64,000 bases of DNA from Ixodes scapularis (GCF_016920785.2 NW_024609839.1:11000196-11064195); one strand, 5' to 3'; numbered from the stretch's first letter, positions 33,936 to 45,967 are shown. Notes: a model not told the origin generated them from the sequence alone. Translations and numbers: made by a program.

Positions 33936-34261
33936 TGAATACATTGGGTTCGGTTAGGAAGGAAGCCTGCAATCCAGTTCGTTACAAACGGGTCTATTCT
34001 TAACGAGCGAAGTTTTAACATAAGGCGGTGATGAGGTACTCTGTCAAAGGCTTTTTTGAAATCAATAAAAATGGCGTGCGTTTCTAAGCGGGAATGCAGG
34101 TTTTCATGAATATCATTGCTGAATTCGAAAAGTTGCGTTTCACAGGAGTGGGATCGCCGGAAACCGTGCTGGTTTACAAAAATAAAGTTGTTAATGCATA
34201 AGTGATTCTTTTTTTCTGAGGCGTGCCAAATGTGCTGTTCCAAACGGCCGCACCGCCGCAC
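33936..34261 (-). pseudogene. LINE B: separate reverse transcriptase fragment
   Basis: About 100 residues of RT: FVNQHGFRRSHSCETQL, then AIFIDFKKAFDRVPHHRL (first catalytic Asp), then WIAGFLPNRTQC. It covers the same RT block as LINE A at 32800-32600 but with different sequence, so it is another element. It stops in mid-domain and is fused directly to the LINE A endonuclease, giving a chimeric junction. The frame is intact within the fragment. Confidence 0.85.
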
Positions 34262-35597
34262 CCTGAACTTTCGATAATTTCGAACGTGGTTGGAACTTCG
34301 AATCTAGTCGGAAATCAGAGCTGACTCTACGTTATGTAAGTCACTATAGAGAGAGAGAGATCGCGTTGTTATGTTTGAAGAGAACAAGAGTGGGGAAATA
34401 ATTTACGTCTATACTGGCTCGCACCTCGCGCCGCCTATTGGCCGCATCTTGCAGCGGCGGACGCAGAGGGAAGAAGATCTAGCTCGAGATCGGCGGCGAA
34501 CAGCCCGTGGCCCGAGCCCACCTCGAGCGCCCGACTTGCATGCGCAGCCGCGAGCACGCAACTCGTTTGTTCCGGAAAACAATCTGCGCCATCTATGAGA
34601 AAAAGGGTGCAAATAAATAGCAGTGGAATCCCCCTTAATCAACTTGGTCGGCATGTCGTGAACAGTTGCAATGGTGCATACATTTAAACAACTCGGGGCT
34701 CTGGTAGATTATCAAAATGCATCTGAAGTTCGGAAAAGTGCATCTCGGGCGCTTCTCAGTACACCGTATGGTATCAAACTCAGAGTGCACTGGATCATTC
34801 CGCGATCGAACTCGAAACGATCCAGTTTAAAGATCAAACCGGTCGGAGAACAGGCCATGCCACCCAAATAGTTTTTACTCGACAAACCTTCCTTCTTGTA
34901 GATTTCTTTTATATTTCTATTTTAAGAACCTCTTAAACCTATCCTGCTTTTTTTTTTTTTGGTACATTTAGTTGTTTTGTGATTTGTTTGGGGTTTGCGA
35001 TGAGTTCAGCTTTAGCACACTTGAGGAGTTCACATGGAGTTGTGAGCCGGGAGCATTGTAGCGAGGTTCCAAATCCCCTTTTAAAATGTATACGGTCTGG
35101 CGCCTTCCTTCCTGCCTGGAAGGTGTCTGTTTCTAAGCACATTTCTTCGTTTCGGATACACTCTGTTTCTCCTTATGACGGAGCTCAGAAGCAGCTACGA
35201 GCCATCGGTCTGTTACCATGGGAATGTCATCTGGCCTTTGGGAGGGGTGCAGCAACCGTAGGGTTATTGTAATCTACACTAGAGTGCTGCGGAAAATTCA
35301 AGCCGACAGCAACCAGTCAAAAACTGACTTCCGTTAATGCATTTCTGCGGAAAAAAGTGAGTGCATTTCCTCCTTGCGCTCGATTATAAGAGCAAATATC
35401 CCGAATAATTCGTACGCACTATGTAGCTTTTCACATTTCTCAGTCAGGCAGACGAAATAATTGGTCAGTTACGACGTTTTTCTTTCAAATTCATCGCATT
35501 AAAAACGGTGCTAAAACGGCTCCGTGCGTGTATTTATGTGCACTGTCGGACACTGTTAGCCCGAACACGACGTCGGCGCTTTCCAGCATGCTGGATG
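34262..35597. other. Intergenic DNA, nothing recognised
   Basis: GA-dinucleotide run at 34348-34360, poly-T at 34950-34960. No gene supported. Confidence 0.45.
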
Positions 35598-35879
35598 TAC
35601 AGTCTCCGGCAATATGAAAGACCCACTGGGAGCGCGTGGCCGATGCGGTGGCTGGTGGGGGCGCTGCGAGCGCTCCGGGCAATTCCATTCTGCTTCGAGG
35701 GGAGGACGCTCACTCGGGGCTCAGCACAATCTGATAAGCGCGTTTCGCTTTAGCTGAGCCAGAGTGAGCGTCCTTTCCTCGAAGCAGAATGGAATTGCCC
35801 GGAGCGCTCGCAGCGCCCCCGCCAGCCACCGCCTCGGCCACGCGCTCCCAGTGGGTGTTTCATATTGCCGGAGAGTGTA
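35598..35879. repeat. Foldback element, about 130-bp arms, short loop
   Basis: TACAGTCTCCGGCAATATGAAA at left is matched by the complement of the right end (TACACTCTCCGGCAATATGAAA). Pairing is more than 90% to GGCTCAGC at the centre; loop about 25 bp. Confidence 0.9.
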
Positions 35880-36246
35880 CTTGCCAAACGAACGAAGGAC
35901 ATCTAGAAAACTAAGACTGCAAGAACTACGCAGCAACACTGGATCGGTAACTCCCTGTGCATGTACGAACACATTAAATTGAAGGCCACGTAATCTAGTA
36001 GGATCTTCAACAAGTAAGTACTGCTTTATTCTTTCTTCTCTTTGCAAATGTGATTGTTCTACGTTCAAAACGTCCCCCGCACACTTGAAATCTTTGGTAA
36101 CAAGTGGCCGATAAAGGCTGCCCGACAGAGAAAATAATAATAAGAGCCAGTTTTCATAGCCCACGTACTTTATTCTTTACATTTTGAATGTTTTTAACCG
36201 CTCGTAAAGATGCAAGATATTCGTATGGCGACTGACATATGAGCAA

Positions 36247-37062
36247 TATATAGGGTGTCTCAAGTCACCAGGCTGGATCTAAAATGGGTCGTAAAAATCG
36301 GCGCCTGTATGTGGTAAACTAAACTTTTCGTCGAAGGTGTATTTTACAGGTCGGTAGTTCCATGCAAAATAACAAGGCGTAGCTCCCTTTTTCTAAGAAA
36401 ATAGGGAAAACAACTTGCCAGGGTCAACGGAGGGGGGCGACGCAGACAACCAAGTTGAGTGGCGGGGCGCGTTTGGCTCACGTATATTGATAGGTGGCGT
36501 CGGGGGCAACGTCGGAATAGGGTGCCTCAATGCTGCTTCCCGGCTGCGTCGGCAGCCAACAACATTGAGGCACTCTACGTTGGAAGGTGTAGCCGGCCAT
36601 CGAATGAAAGCAGACGACACGCAGATGAAATCCGTCGGCAGCAAAAGTACCGTCGTTATGCAACCGAGTATTTATATTTTTTACTTCTAGTTTTGGTCCA
36701 TTACAAAAAGTTCTGTTCATTTTAGTTGACTATACGTTCTTCGAGAGCAGTCTGGATAATGAGGTAGCGCCATCTATCAATACGTTCACCAAACGAGTCC
36801 CGCCACTCGACTCGGTTGTCTGCGTCGCCACTCGCCGTTGACACTGGCGTAATTTTTGGCCCTATTTTTTGACAGAAAGCGAGCTACGCTTTGTAATTTT
36901 ACAGAAACAACCCGACCTGTGAAATACACCTTTGACGAAAAGATTAGATTGATACTTACAGACGCTGATTTTTACGGCCAATTTTAGATCGAGCGTGATG
37001 ACTTCAGACATCCTACATAAGCGTTACCGGAATGCTGGTGACTTTTGAACACACTCTATATT
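36247..37062. repeat. Long-inverted-repeat element, about 270-bp arms
   Basis: Left tip TATAGGGTGTCTCAAGTCACCAG; right tip, in reverse, TATAGAGTGTGTTCAAAAGTCACCAG. Further shared blocks are CGATCTAAAAT, CGTAAAAATC.GCG, CTTTTCGTC.AAGGTGTATTT and GCGACGCAGACAACC. The right arm has an extra 40 bp near its tip that partly repeats the tip motif. The centre holds a further small inverted repeat (GTGCCTCAATG / CATTGAGGCAC). No coding. Confidence 0.8.
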
Positions 37063-37222
37063 TCCTTCGATTATCATTTTGCTTAGAATCGTCGTTTCTT
37101 TTTACATATCTGTTGTTTAACAGAGGTTTGGACCTGAAATATAGCGAAGTTAAGCACCGTTTACTGATGAAGAAAAAGCCGATAATTAAAGCAATTGCAC
37201 TTTTACAATGTTAATAAATGTA

Positions 37223-37770
37223 CAGTCGGGAGCAAAAGTTTGCAGGGCACGGGAGCTCGAGCCGAAATGAATCGCCGCGCCGTGCAACGGCACGCCGCCG
37301 CATTAAAAAGCCGCGCTTTGCGCATGCGCGCCCTTCGTGCTGGCAGTCATGTCTCTTTCGCTCGTTTCTTTCCGAGTCACTCCTGATAACCGGAGTCGGC
37401 GCCAGGGGCGCAAGTTGCCGTTTCGCTGGCTGTCATGCCTCGCGTCTGCTTCAGCTGCCTCAGCAGCCGCGCTGGATGAAAAAGCGCCTGGTTACCGCAC
37501 CCTGCGAGCTCCGTGACAAAGCGCGGCGGCTGCGGCAGCTGAAGCAGATGCGCAGCTTGACAGCCAGCGAAACGCTAACTCGCGTTCCTAGCGCCGGCTC
37601 CTGTTATCAGGAGTGCGTCGGAAAGAAACGAGCAAAAGAGACATGATAGCGGGCACGAAAGGTGCGCACGCGCAAAGTGCGGCTCCTTAATACGGCGGTG
37701 CGCCGTCGGACGGCGCGGCGAGACATTTCGGCACGCGCTCCCGTGCCCCGCAAACTTTTGCTCCCGACTG
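37223..37770. mobile_element. TA-flanked foldback MITE with CAGTCGGGAGC tips, type 1
   Basis: 548 bp, arms of about 260 bp. Tip CAGTCGGGAGCAAAAGTTTGC on both sides. The left flank is TA; the right flank is TG. Pairing continues through CGCATGCGC and GCTGCGGCAGCTGAAGC regions. The tip resembles that of 43013-43574 and more loosely the CAGTGCT tip of the Tc1 element. Confidence 0.88.
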
Positions 37771-39194
37771 TGCATACTATTCGGTACGAGCAAAATAACA
37801 AAAGTGTTTTATGCTGTTTTCCGCCGAAGAGACAAAATGCACGTGCGTTTTTCCATAGGAACGCACAGGAGCACCGAAAAGTAGACTGGATGCTCTCTGC
37901 TTCAATTGGCCTCCCGGAAGAAGCATGCATAGACACTAGCACCAGTAGAACCTCTAACGTACATTATAATCCCTCTATCGCAGCAATGTGCGGGGTGCCT
38001 AGTCACGTGGTACGTTCACAGCGCTTCATTGGCTAAGTCTACTATGGCTCTATTGGTGCCTCATCGTCGCCTTTATTTCTTCTCTGATTGGCGATTATGT
38101 ACTACTTCAGAAAGTTGTAAAAAGTGTTTTTCCAGACGACCCGATAGAAATCAGTGTGTTATCTCGAGCACATTTTTAAAGCGATAGCTTTACGAGCGAC
38201 ACTTTGCAGAGATCACGGCTTCGTCTCCCGTCGTCGCCGCGCTCCCGAAGAAGGGAAAAGCCCTTCCTGTCTCCGTTCTTGCCGCGAGGAGAGGGAAGTC
38301 GGGACGTCCCCGTCGGCCGTGTCTCGCGAGTAAAGCAAAGAGGCCAAACCAGGCGTCCCGCAAATAATTGCGCGTCGCAAGGAGAATGTCCCTGTCGTCT
38401 GCTTCGAACGAGTTCGTTTCAAACACTCCCAGGGTTATGCGAAATCCCACTTCGGCAGTATAATAATGCCCTTATTTTCCATCCGGGCGATGTGGGAGGT
38501 TGGGGAAAAAAAGCTGAATAAATCAGCTTGACGAGCTCTCTCCTCCCCAGAAATTTATACAATGTAGAAGACAAAAACAATAAGGCAGAAAGTACAGCAC
38601 ATCGCGAAGAAACACTCTGTATAAATCCAGTTTCTACGCGTAAAGTTGGACGGTCTTCGAAACTTTCACCGCGCTTACCCACTTACTTCAAGGAGCACTG
38701 GTAGGGGTCGTCTTGGCGTCCACGAAGCCAACGACGATGAGAATGAGCCACGTGGCACCTCAGTCCTCACGTACGTGACGGCACCATTCCACCCACACAC
38801 AGCGTGACCGCGCTGCAGCTGTCGCTTGTTTTCCAATTTGTAAAGTAGCGTTTCTATCCTGCGAAAACCGGGTATGTTATTCGGATGATGTGTTTAATCT
38901 GCCGCTTTTTAGGAAAACCATGCAACAATCACTTGTCCTGTTCATGCGACAGATTCAGTTTTTCTGATAAATTTACCAGCGAAATAGACGCCACGTGTTA
39001 TCCTGGTCTCAGATGACACGGCAACAAAGCTGTGACACCAGTTTTATAACGTTAAACCTAGCGGGGTAATTGATGCAACGTCACTTAACCACGTCATCTG
39101 ACCTGGAGTTACGAGACCTAAATTTTCTCGTGAAATCTAAAAAAAGAAAATTCACGTCGCAGTTTCATTGTCGCTCCAAATCACATCAAGTCAT
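37771..39194. other. Intergenic DNA, nothing recognised
   Basis: A weak inverted repeat (CTGGTCTCAGATGAC near 39004 against GTCATCTGACCTGGAG near 39096) is the only structure noted. Confidence 0.4.
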
Positions 39195-39405
39195 TAGTGA
39201 GTTCTAGTAATGCGTATACGAGCAAACGCAAGCGCTGTGCGTTTCCGTTAGCGTTGCGTTCTCCACGCTGCGCATGCGCAAAGTTGCCATGCGCCAATAC
39301 AGGGCCGCAGCTTGGGTTCCGCGCACGCGCAGTGTGCAACACGCAACACTGACGCAAACGCACAGGGCCTACGTTCGCTCGTATACGCAATACTAAAACT
39401 CACTA
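39195..39405. repeat. Foldback element, about 85-bp arms
   Basis: TAGTGAGTTCTAGTAATGCG at left and, in reverse at right, TAGTGAGTTTTAGTATTGCG; shared GTATACGAGC, CTGTGCGTTT and GCG(C/T)GCGC blocks. Confidence 0.85.
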
Positions 39406-39475
39406 TTTTCCCAAAGAGGCGATAAAGGCGAGTTCGTTGATGGTACAGTCGATGATTGATGTCACAACGAGAAAC

Positions 39476-39651
39476 AGCGCACAAATAAGGAAGACAAGGA
39501 ATGTGTAGAAAGTATAATCACTGGACTTCAACTGAATATCTAATGCGAAATATTCAATTAAGAATATAATGAATATTCTTATTAAATATTCAATTGAAGT
39601 CCAGCGGTTGTACTGTCTACACTTCCCTTGCCTTTGTTATTTGTGCGCTGT
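39476..39651. repeat. Foldback element, about 70-bp arms
   Basis: GCGCACAAATAA at both ends in inverted orientation; inner block CTGGACTTCAA(C/T)TGAATAT. Loop is AT-rich. Confidence 0.85.
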
Positions 39652-39795
39652 GTGTCAATTCCCCGCTAAATTTGGCGGGGAAAATGATGTAAAAAATTCT
39701 TCGTCGTGTCAGATGACGTGACATCAATTTCAAGCTCATATTTAGTGAGGAAATTGACGTCACGTGACTCGAGGTCACATGATGAGGTCACGACA
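39652..39795. repeat. GTCAC/GACGTCA repeat, copy 2
   Basis: CCCCGCTAAATTTGGCGGGG and GAAATTGACGTCACGTGACTCGAGGTCAC are relatives of the block at 25560-25610. Confidence 0.55.
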
Positions 39796-39956
39796 TATAT
39801 CATATTCCCGCGCGCGGGGCGGAGCAAGCACCGCTTGGTTACGGACCTCTAGCTGATTCGTATTTATTCTTGCTCGAAATGTAACTTTGATCATTTCATC
39901 CTACTTTATTGTATTCGAAAGTGCCTGCTTATTCTCATACCGAACACACGACGCTC

Positions 39957-41770
39957 GAACCTTCTGGGCCAAGTTCAGCGACTGCTTTTCGAGGACATCG
40001 GAAGTGCGCCATACAACAGCTGCGAAATATCGCATCATTGCCAACGATGATGCGCTGCCTGTACAAAGGCCGCCGTACCGGGTGTCCCCAAAAAGAAATA
40101 GAGGCCATTCACGAACAAGTGCAAGAACGGCTCAACGACGACATCTTCCAGCCTTCAAGCAGTCCGTGGACCTCTCCGGTCGTACTTCTAAAAAAGAAAG
40201 ACAACTCTTCGATTCTGCGTGGACTTCCAGCGATTGAACGTAGGGACGAAGAAAGACCTACATTCGGTCCCCTGCATCGACAATACACTGAACCGGCTGT
40301 GATCCTCCTTATACTTCTCGTCCATGGACCTGAAGAGTGGCACCGGCAGATCCAAGTGGACGAACGAGACCGAGAGAAGACTGCCTTCGTCACACCCGAT
40401 GGACAGTACTAGTTCAAGGATATTCCTATCGGAGTGTGCATGGCGCCAGCAAGTTTCTAATGTGTCATGGACACCGTACGGGCAGGCCTGGAACGGCAGG
40501 GCTGTCTCATTTACCTCGACGACATCGTGGCATTCTCGGCCAACCTCGGTGAGCACTTACAACGCCTAGGGGCGGTTCTTCAAGCAATCAGGACCACCGC
40601 ACTCACCCTCAAGCCGACGAAAGCCAGTTTGCGGTAGGCGAACTGAAGCTCACCAGGTTGTGAGCAACGAAGGTGTTCGTCTTGACCATGAGAAGACTCG
40701 AGCCGGAGTGGAATTTCCACCACCCGCCGACAAGAAGGCCGTCCGAAGATTCCTGGGACTTTGCGCGTAGCTACACGCGGTTTCTTTCAGGATTTCTCCA
40801 AGTTTTCTGCGCCGCTCACGCACCTCACGATAGGCGCCGTCAACTTCAAATGAGGAGAAAAACAACAAGAGGTATTCGACTAGCTAAGGCGACAACTCCA
40901 GTCGCCACCGATTCTTGGCCGCTTTGACCAATCAGCCGAAACAGAAGTTCACGAGGACACCAGCAATACAGGACTCGGCGTTGTATACTGGTCCAATGAC
41001 AAGAGGGTAAAGAGGACGTGATCGCCTACGCTAGTCGGACGTTGTCAGACGGGGAACGAAATTACTCGACGATCGCGAAGAAATGTCTTGCCGTCGTCTG
41101 TGCCACCACGAAATTCCGCCCGCACTTATACGGCAGCCCTTTTCGAGTGGTTCCTGGCCACTACTCGCTATGTTGGTTAGCAAGCCTGGAGGAGCCATCG
41201 GGACGCCTCGCTCGATGGACCCTACGACTGCAAGAGTACGACATGACCGTGGTCTTCAAGTCAGGCCGAAAGAACAGCGACACCGACTGCCACTCCAAAG
41301 CCTCCGTCGAGTCGGCTACCGGCTACGCCAAAGACTACGACGACGAGGATCGCTTAGAACGATCGCTTTCTCGACGTAGTGAGTGTTAACGGCATTGCAG
41401 CACTCCAACGGGAAGATTCATAACTGCGTGAACCGATCGACCACTTGGAGGGATGCGGGGATAAGGTTCCCCGAGTCTTATGTGCTCTGCCAACGTTCGC
41501 CGTCCGTCTAGGTATTCGCTAAAAAAGAACTTCGGGGACAGTAACTCGGTCTAACTCTTGGTAATCCCTACTTTTCTTCGGGAAGAGTTCTTCCAAGCCT
41601 GCCACGACGACCCGTCATCTGGTCACCTTGGCTACATCAGGACTCTCTCAAGTATCCGAGAGAAATACTGCTGGCCCGAACTGCCGAAGACTGTCCACCA
41701 CCAGAAATGCCACGAATGACAGGAGCAGAAGCGGAAAAAACCCGTTTCAAACTGAAAGTTTAATGAACGA
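39957..41770 (+). pseudogene. Ty3/gypsy-type pol remnant (RT, RNase H, integrase start)
   Basis: Motifs follow pol order but need several frame changes. An RT start segment (PVQRPPYRVSP) is followed by SSSPWTSPVVLLKKKD. The VDE-DREKTAFVTPDG block is next. The active-site YLDD is at 40512-40523 within GCLIYLDDIVAFS. RNase H includes DTSNTGLGVVYW and, open from 41018 to 41389, ASRTLSDGERNYS and EEPSGRLARWTLRLQEYD. The integrase H2C2 finger starts at 41609; its second cysteine codon is a TGA stop. Sequence ends near 41770 with no DDE core. Gag, protease and LTRs were not found. Dead copy of an LTR retrotransposon. Confidence 0.9.
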
Positions 41771-41908
41771 CCTTGCGCCAAACAAAATAAACGAGCGTCG
41801 GGACATCAGAAAAGAGGGCGGTGATTTAGATTTGGCTGCATAACAGAAAGCGAGAGCGAGACTGACTCGACAAGGTAACGCGCAACTCAAAAATTCGGCC
41901 AGAAGGTT

Positions 41909-42262
41909 CGAGCGTCGAGCCATAGACTCGTATATACTGACAAAGCCTGGCAGATTGCCACGAGAATCGGCCGCCGAAATGGAAAAGGTGCAGCGGCAGA
42001 CGGCGGATGAGAGGAGAGCCACGTGGCTGGTGCCTCGCTGCGGCGAGAAGCCAAAACACACTTCTCCCGAACGAACAAGTGTGTTTCGAGTCCTCGCCGC
42101 TGCAAAAGCTGTGCGCTGACGTGCAGGTTCCCTGAGAAATGGCTCTTTGATGATCTGTGCTATCAGATCTTCGCGCTCCAAAGCTGCGACCGGGCACTCT
42201 ATGGCTCCGTCGTCGAAGTGCCAGGCTTTGTGAGTATAGAGGGGGCAATGGTCGAGCGTTCG
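41909..42262. repeat. Inverted repeat with about 40-bp arms
   Basis: CGAGCGTCGAGCCATAGACTC...ACAAAGCCTGGCA at left; complement of TGCCAGGCTTTGTGAGTATAG...GTCGAGCG at right. The interior has an ACACTTCTC/GTGTGTTTC inner repeat. A minus-strand open frame of 144 codons here has no recognisable domain. Confidence 0.65.
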
Positions 42263-42569
42263 GGGTCAGAATGAACAGGCACTTTCGAAAACAAGAAAGA
42301 AGGACAAAGTGATAAAAGTTGCATCCCGAGTAAGAATAATCACCTTTCGAAAGTCACGTACCCATTATTTCAAGGTCGGAACCACTATACTATAGCAGAA
42401 CAACTGACATCGTGGAACGTGCAAGTCATTTCATGAGATAGCGAACGTTGGAGCGCGACCAAAGCTAAGAACTGGAGAGCCAGTAAACAGCGTTGAAAGT
42501 GCAACAACTGTGCTCATCACATCCTTCTGAGGGTGTGCTTTTGCCTTCCAATCCAACCAAACGCATGAA

Positions 42570-42855
42570 AAAAAAGTTGAGTTGGGTGTATGTTTTTACA
42601 GCCTAGGGGAACTTGGTCTGCCTCACAGGGGCGACGAGTCTCCCAGCTGTAGATGAGAAATTTAGCCAGTGCAGTAGAACCGCTAGCCTCGAGACTTTAA
42701 CGTGCATCACGCAGTAGTGATGCACGACCGCACGCCGGCACGACGATCATTCAGATCGAACCGGGCAGGGCCGTGGATTGAACCCAGGATGCTGGGTTCT
42801 GCAGCGCGAGCTTTCGCTCTACGTGATCTGAGCTGGTGTGCGCCCAAACGCATAA
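42570..42855 (-). mobile_element. tRNA-derived SINE (Ruka-like), copy 3, best preserved
   Basis: Reading the minus strand from 42850: an A-box region AGCTCAGATCACGTAGAGCG, then GGGTTCAATCC as B box, then a tRNA-unrelated body with GTGCATCACTACTGCGTGATGCAC. The tail (toward 42570) is GCAGACCAAG..., ending near a short T/A run. Internal pol III promoter boxes identify a tRNA-derived SINE. The Ruka name is from memory of tick SINEs and needs comparison. Confidence 0.78.
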
Positions 42856-43012
42856 AGTGTGCCATGACGTTGCGGCCTTAGTCCGCCATTGTGCAGGGAT
42901 TCCACAGGTGCCAACAGAGGGCAGACTTTCGAAAGGGGTCTCTAAACACGAATCTTCTAGAAGTCCGTGACCGAACGGTACTTGCCCGGCCCCGCGCGGG
43001 GCAATATGTGTA

Positions 43013-43574
43013 CAGTCGGGGACAAAAGTCCCCAGGACGTGCGAGCTGCGGCTGAAACCCATTTCTCTGCCATCTGCCGGCGGGTCGCCTGGTTTCGAGA
43101 TCACACAAAAGCGCATGCGCGTCCTACTCTGACTGCAAACCTGTGTTTCTTCCCGCTCTTCTGCGGCAAAGTGCCTAACTCGGAATTGGGCGCGTGGTAC
43201 CGCCTTGGAGATAGTGCTTGCAGCTGACGAGCGTCTGCTACACATTCTGAAACTCCAGATACCTCCTGGGGCATTGCGCCGCATTTCGCCGTGTCAGCGC
43301 ACCTTGCTTGATAACCAGTTCAGATTATCGCTCAGTTGAGTTGTCTTGCTTTATAGGTGCAGTGTCAGTAAGCGAGCTCCAAGGCGGTAACACGCGCCCG
43401 ATTCCAAGTTAGGCGCTGCGCCGCAGAAGAGCGGGAAAAAGCACATGTTGGCAGGCACAGTAGGACACGCATGCGCTTTTCTGTGATCTCTAAACCAGGC
43501 GACCCGCCGGCAGATGGCAGAGCAATGCGTCTCAGTCACGGCTTGCGTGTCCTGGAGACTTTTGTCCCCGACTG
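43013..43574. mobile_element. TA-flanked foldback MITE with CAGTCGGGGAC tips, type 2
   Basis: 562 bp; arms of about 205 bp around a 150-bp spacer. TA at 43011-43012 and 43575-43576. Tips CAGTCGGGGACAAAAGTC at both ends. Shared inner blocks CATCTGCCGGCGGGTCGCCTGG, AAAGCGCATGCG and CTTCTGCGGC. Confidence 0.92.
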
Positions 43575-43781
43575 TACGTACATTCACAACAAAGTCTCGT
43601 TGTTCGCCCACCAATAATGTTGGCTTTGCGCTCAACGCGTTTTGCGCTCCCCGGACTTGGTCACCACGATCAAGCTTGTATCAATTCTTTTGATTGTTAT
43701 CTCGGGCCAAGCTTAATAAAGTTGTCGATTGCGCTCCTCTGAATTGAAACTTGCAGTGGAACGTGACCATAAATGATTCTT

Positions 43782-43938
43782 AAAGGGTTGTGTGAATAGT
43801 GGCTCGAATCGAATAGCACTGCGTTGTTCATAGCCTCGACAACGCAAATGGAAACCAAGACAACCGGTTCGTTCAACAGTGCATAGCCTAGAGATGAAGC
43901 AACGCTATTTGATTCAAACCACTATTCGCACACCCCTT
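43782..43938. repeat. 157-bp inverted-repeat element
   Basis: AAAGGGTTGTGTGAATAGTGG at left; in reverse at right AAGGGGTGTGCGAATAGTGG; arms extend about 60 bp. Confidence 0.8.
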
Positions 43939-45789
43939 CAAATGAACGAGGGTACAGGGGTTCTCCGTAACCGATTGTTCTAACCACGAAGCGATACAAA
44001 TAAGCTCGGTAAAAAATATATATCTTATGGTAACCATATTGTTTTATTTCAGAGTTCAAACACAAAATAAGAAGGCCTTACTGGTATTCTTTCGCTTCAT
44101 AGTTGAAACTACGAGGCCGAGCTGCCAGCCTCGTGAAGAGTGCCTCTGCTGCTTGAGTGCTCCAGCTGTCGTTCCATTCTGAACAAACTACGCTCTCGCA
44201 CTCGTATTCTGCCCCCCAGCTTTATAAAACCCCTCAGGATTAAGTAGAGCATAGTCCGTAGTGTGGAATACCGGCACCCACGAGTGGTTAGAAAATCCTC
44301 TCGACGCACTATTCAGTTTCACATTCAATAACCACTTTAATCTTTAGTTGCTACGCTCCTCGCCCGAAGCCAGCCTGCGCAGATTCTGAGCCCCACATCT
44401 GTTTTCGAAGCTTCCCCTCCCGTCCGACCCCCGAGTTCAGTTGGGAAGGTGTGCTCGGTTTGGCCGTAAGATGGACCGCAGTGGAGGCTACGAGCCACCC
44501 CAGCGCTGTGGCCGTATCATGTGACTAGCGCTCCCGGCGTCGCTGCGCCCCGATCCCGATGGTCACCTCACGCGGCATTCGAATGGACATCCCGACGATG
44601 ACTCTCGTAGCGCCTGCCAAGGTTCAATGTGAGGTAAAACGGAGAATAGCACCTCCCAGCTTCCCTGAAAAACATTCAAAACTATACATACATACAAGCG
44701 CATACGCGCACACACATATATACGCACACGCACGCACGCACACACATAACGCAGCACAACAAACTCTACCAAACACCGACAAACATTTATCCATCGCTAC
44801 CTTCCTCAAAAACCCCATGAAGAAAAAAAAAAAAAGAGAACGAAGCGATGCCTTTTTTTGTTATTATTATTTGCGCGTGTACGTGTGGAAAGGGGAGGGG
44901 CGGGGCGGTGTTCGTCCAAGCGCGGTGACAAAATCGGATTCCTTGGACCGTTCGTTGAGTTCCCCGAGTCCGGAAGATCTGGCCGAGCCTCCTTGAGCGA
45001 GCAGGCCCAGCTCTCGGTGCGCTTTTGCCGAGGCGGCCGGAGCTCCGGCGTATCCCCCGAGTGTTTGGCTAACCTGCGTCCCGCTGAATGAAACCTCCTT
45101 TCCATCCAAACTCTCGGACCCCCCTCTTTTTTTTTCTCGTGCCTCTCAATCCTTCGCATCTCTGGCTATACACAAAGCGCTCTCTCCATGTCTGTTTCCA
45201 TTTTTGTTAGTTTTGTTGACTCGGTGTTTTGTTCTTGTTTTCGTTTGGTTCATGCTTGGTTGTGAACGAACGCCCTCCTCGAATAAGGGAGCGCGGTTAG
45301 AACCCGTAGGCAATCCTATTTTTCTTCGTTGTTGTTGTCATTGCCCCCAAAATGCTGCCAATGTGTATTATAAAATTTAAAAAAAATGAAGACGGAACAC
45401 GCCTTGGGGGAAGGTCGTGGTTTGGTTCAAGAGGGTCAAGCTACTGAGACATAAAAGGTTGCGGACACAAAAAAGGGAGAGAGCCGGAACCTATTTTCGA
45501 AGATTTATATCTTTCGCTTTTTTTATTTTATTTATATATCGATTTATTTTATGGTGAGGTGCACGAAAAACTCGCGAGGTTGTTTCTGTAATTTCTCTTT
45601 ATTCGTTTAACGCATTTTTTTTTTTTTTGCGTTCGTTTCTGTTTTTGTAGCTAGTACTTGAGAGTAAAAGATAAGTGAGACTGCTACACGCGCTGTGGAT
45701 GCTGAGACTCGAGTGTTGTTGGGTCGGGGCTTCCCACGCGGTTGACCGGTTCTCCAGCCCTGGCTAGAAGTCGCGCTCACACTGCTACT
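43939..45789. other. Intergenic DNA with CA-rich repeat and GC-rich block
   Basis: CA/CG-rich low complexity at 44690-44755. GC-richer DNA at 44400-45110 with no coding match. T-runs at 45128-45137 and 45617-45629. Confidence 0.45.
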
Positions 45790-45967
45790 GCATCATACAA
45801 AAGACAGACAGTCCGAGGCCTGTTTCTTCCTCGTATCACATTCAGAAAGTGTCTGCAGGATGTTCTAGGCTGTATGAAGCAAAAATGCTACGAACACGCC
45901 TGAGTTGTTTCCGCAGATGCCATCGTGCGTGCACCGAACGCCCTGTCTCTATTTTGTATAATGTATG
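45790..45967. repeat. MITE family Z, copy 1
   Basis: GCATCATACAAAAGACAG at left; an imperfect complement (TTTTGTATAATGTATG) at right; inner words GTGTCTGCAGGATGTTC. Related to 52063-52258 and 59723-59908. Confidence 0.65.

Noticed and set aside
41747..42181. 144-codon minus-strand open frame
   Set aside because: Overlies an inverted repeat and the tail of the gypsy remnant; no domain seen.
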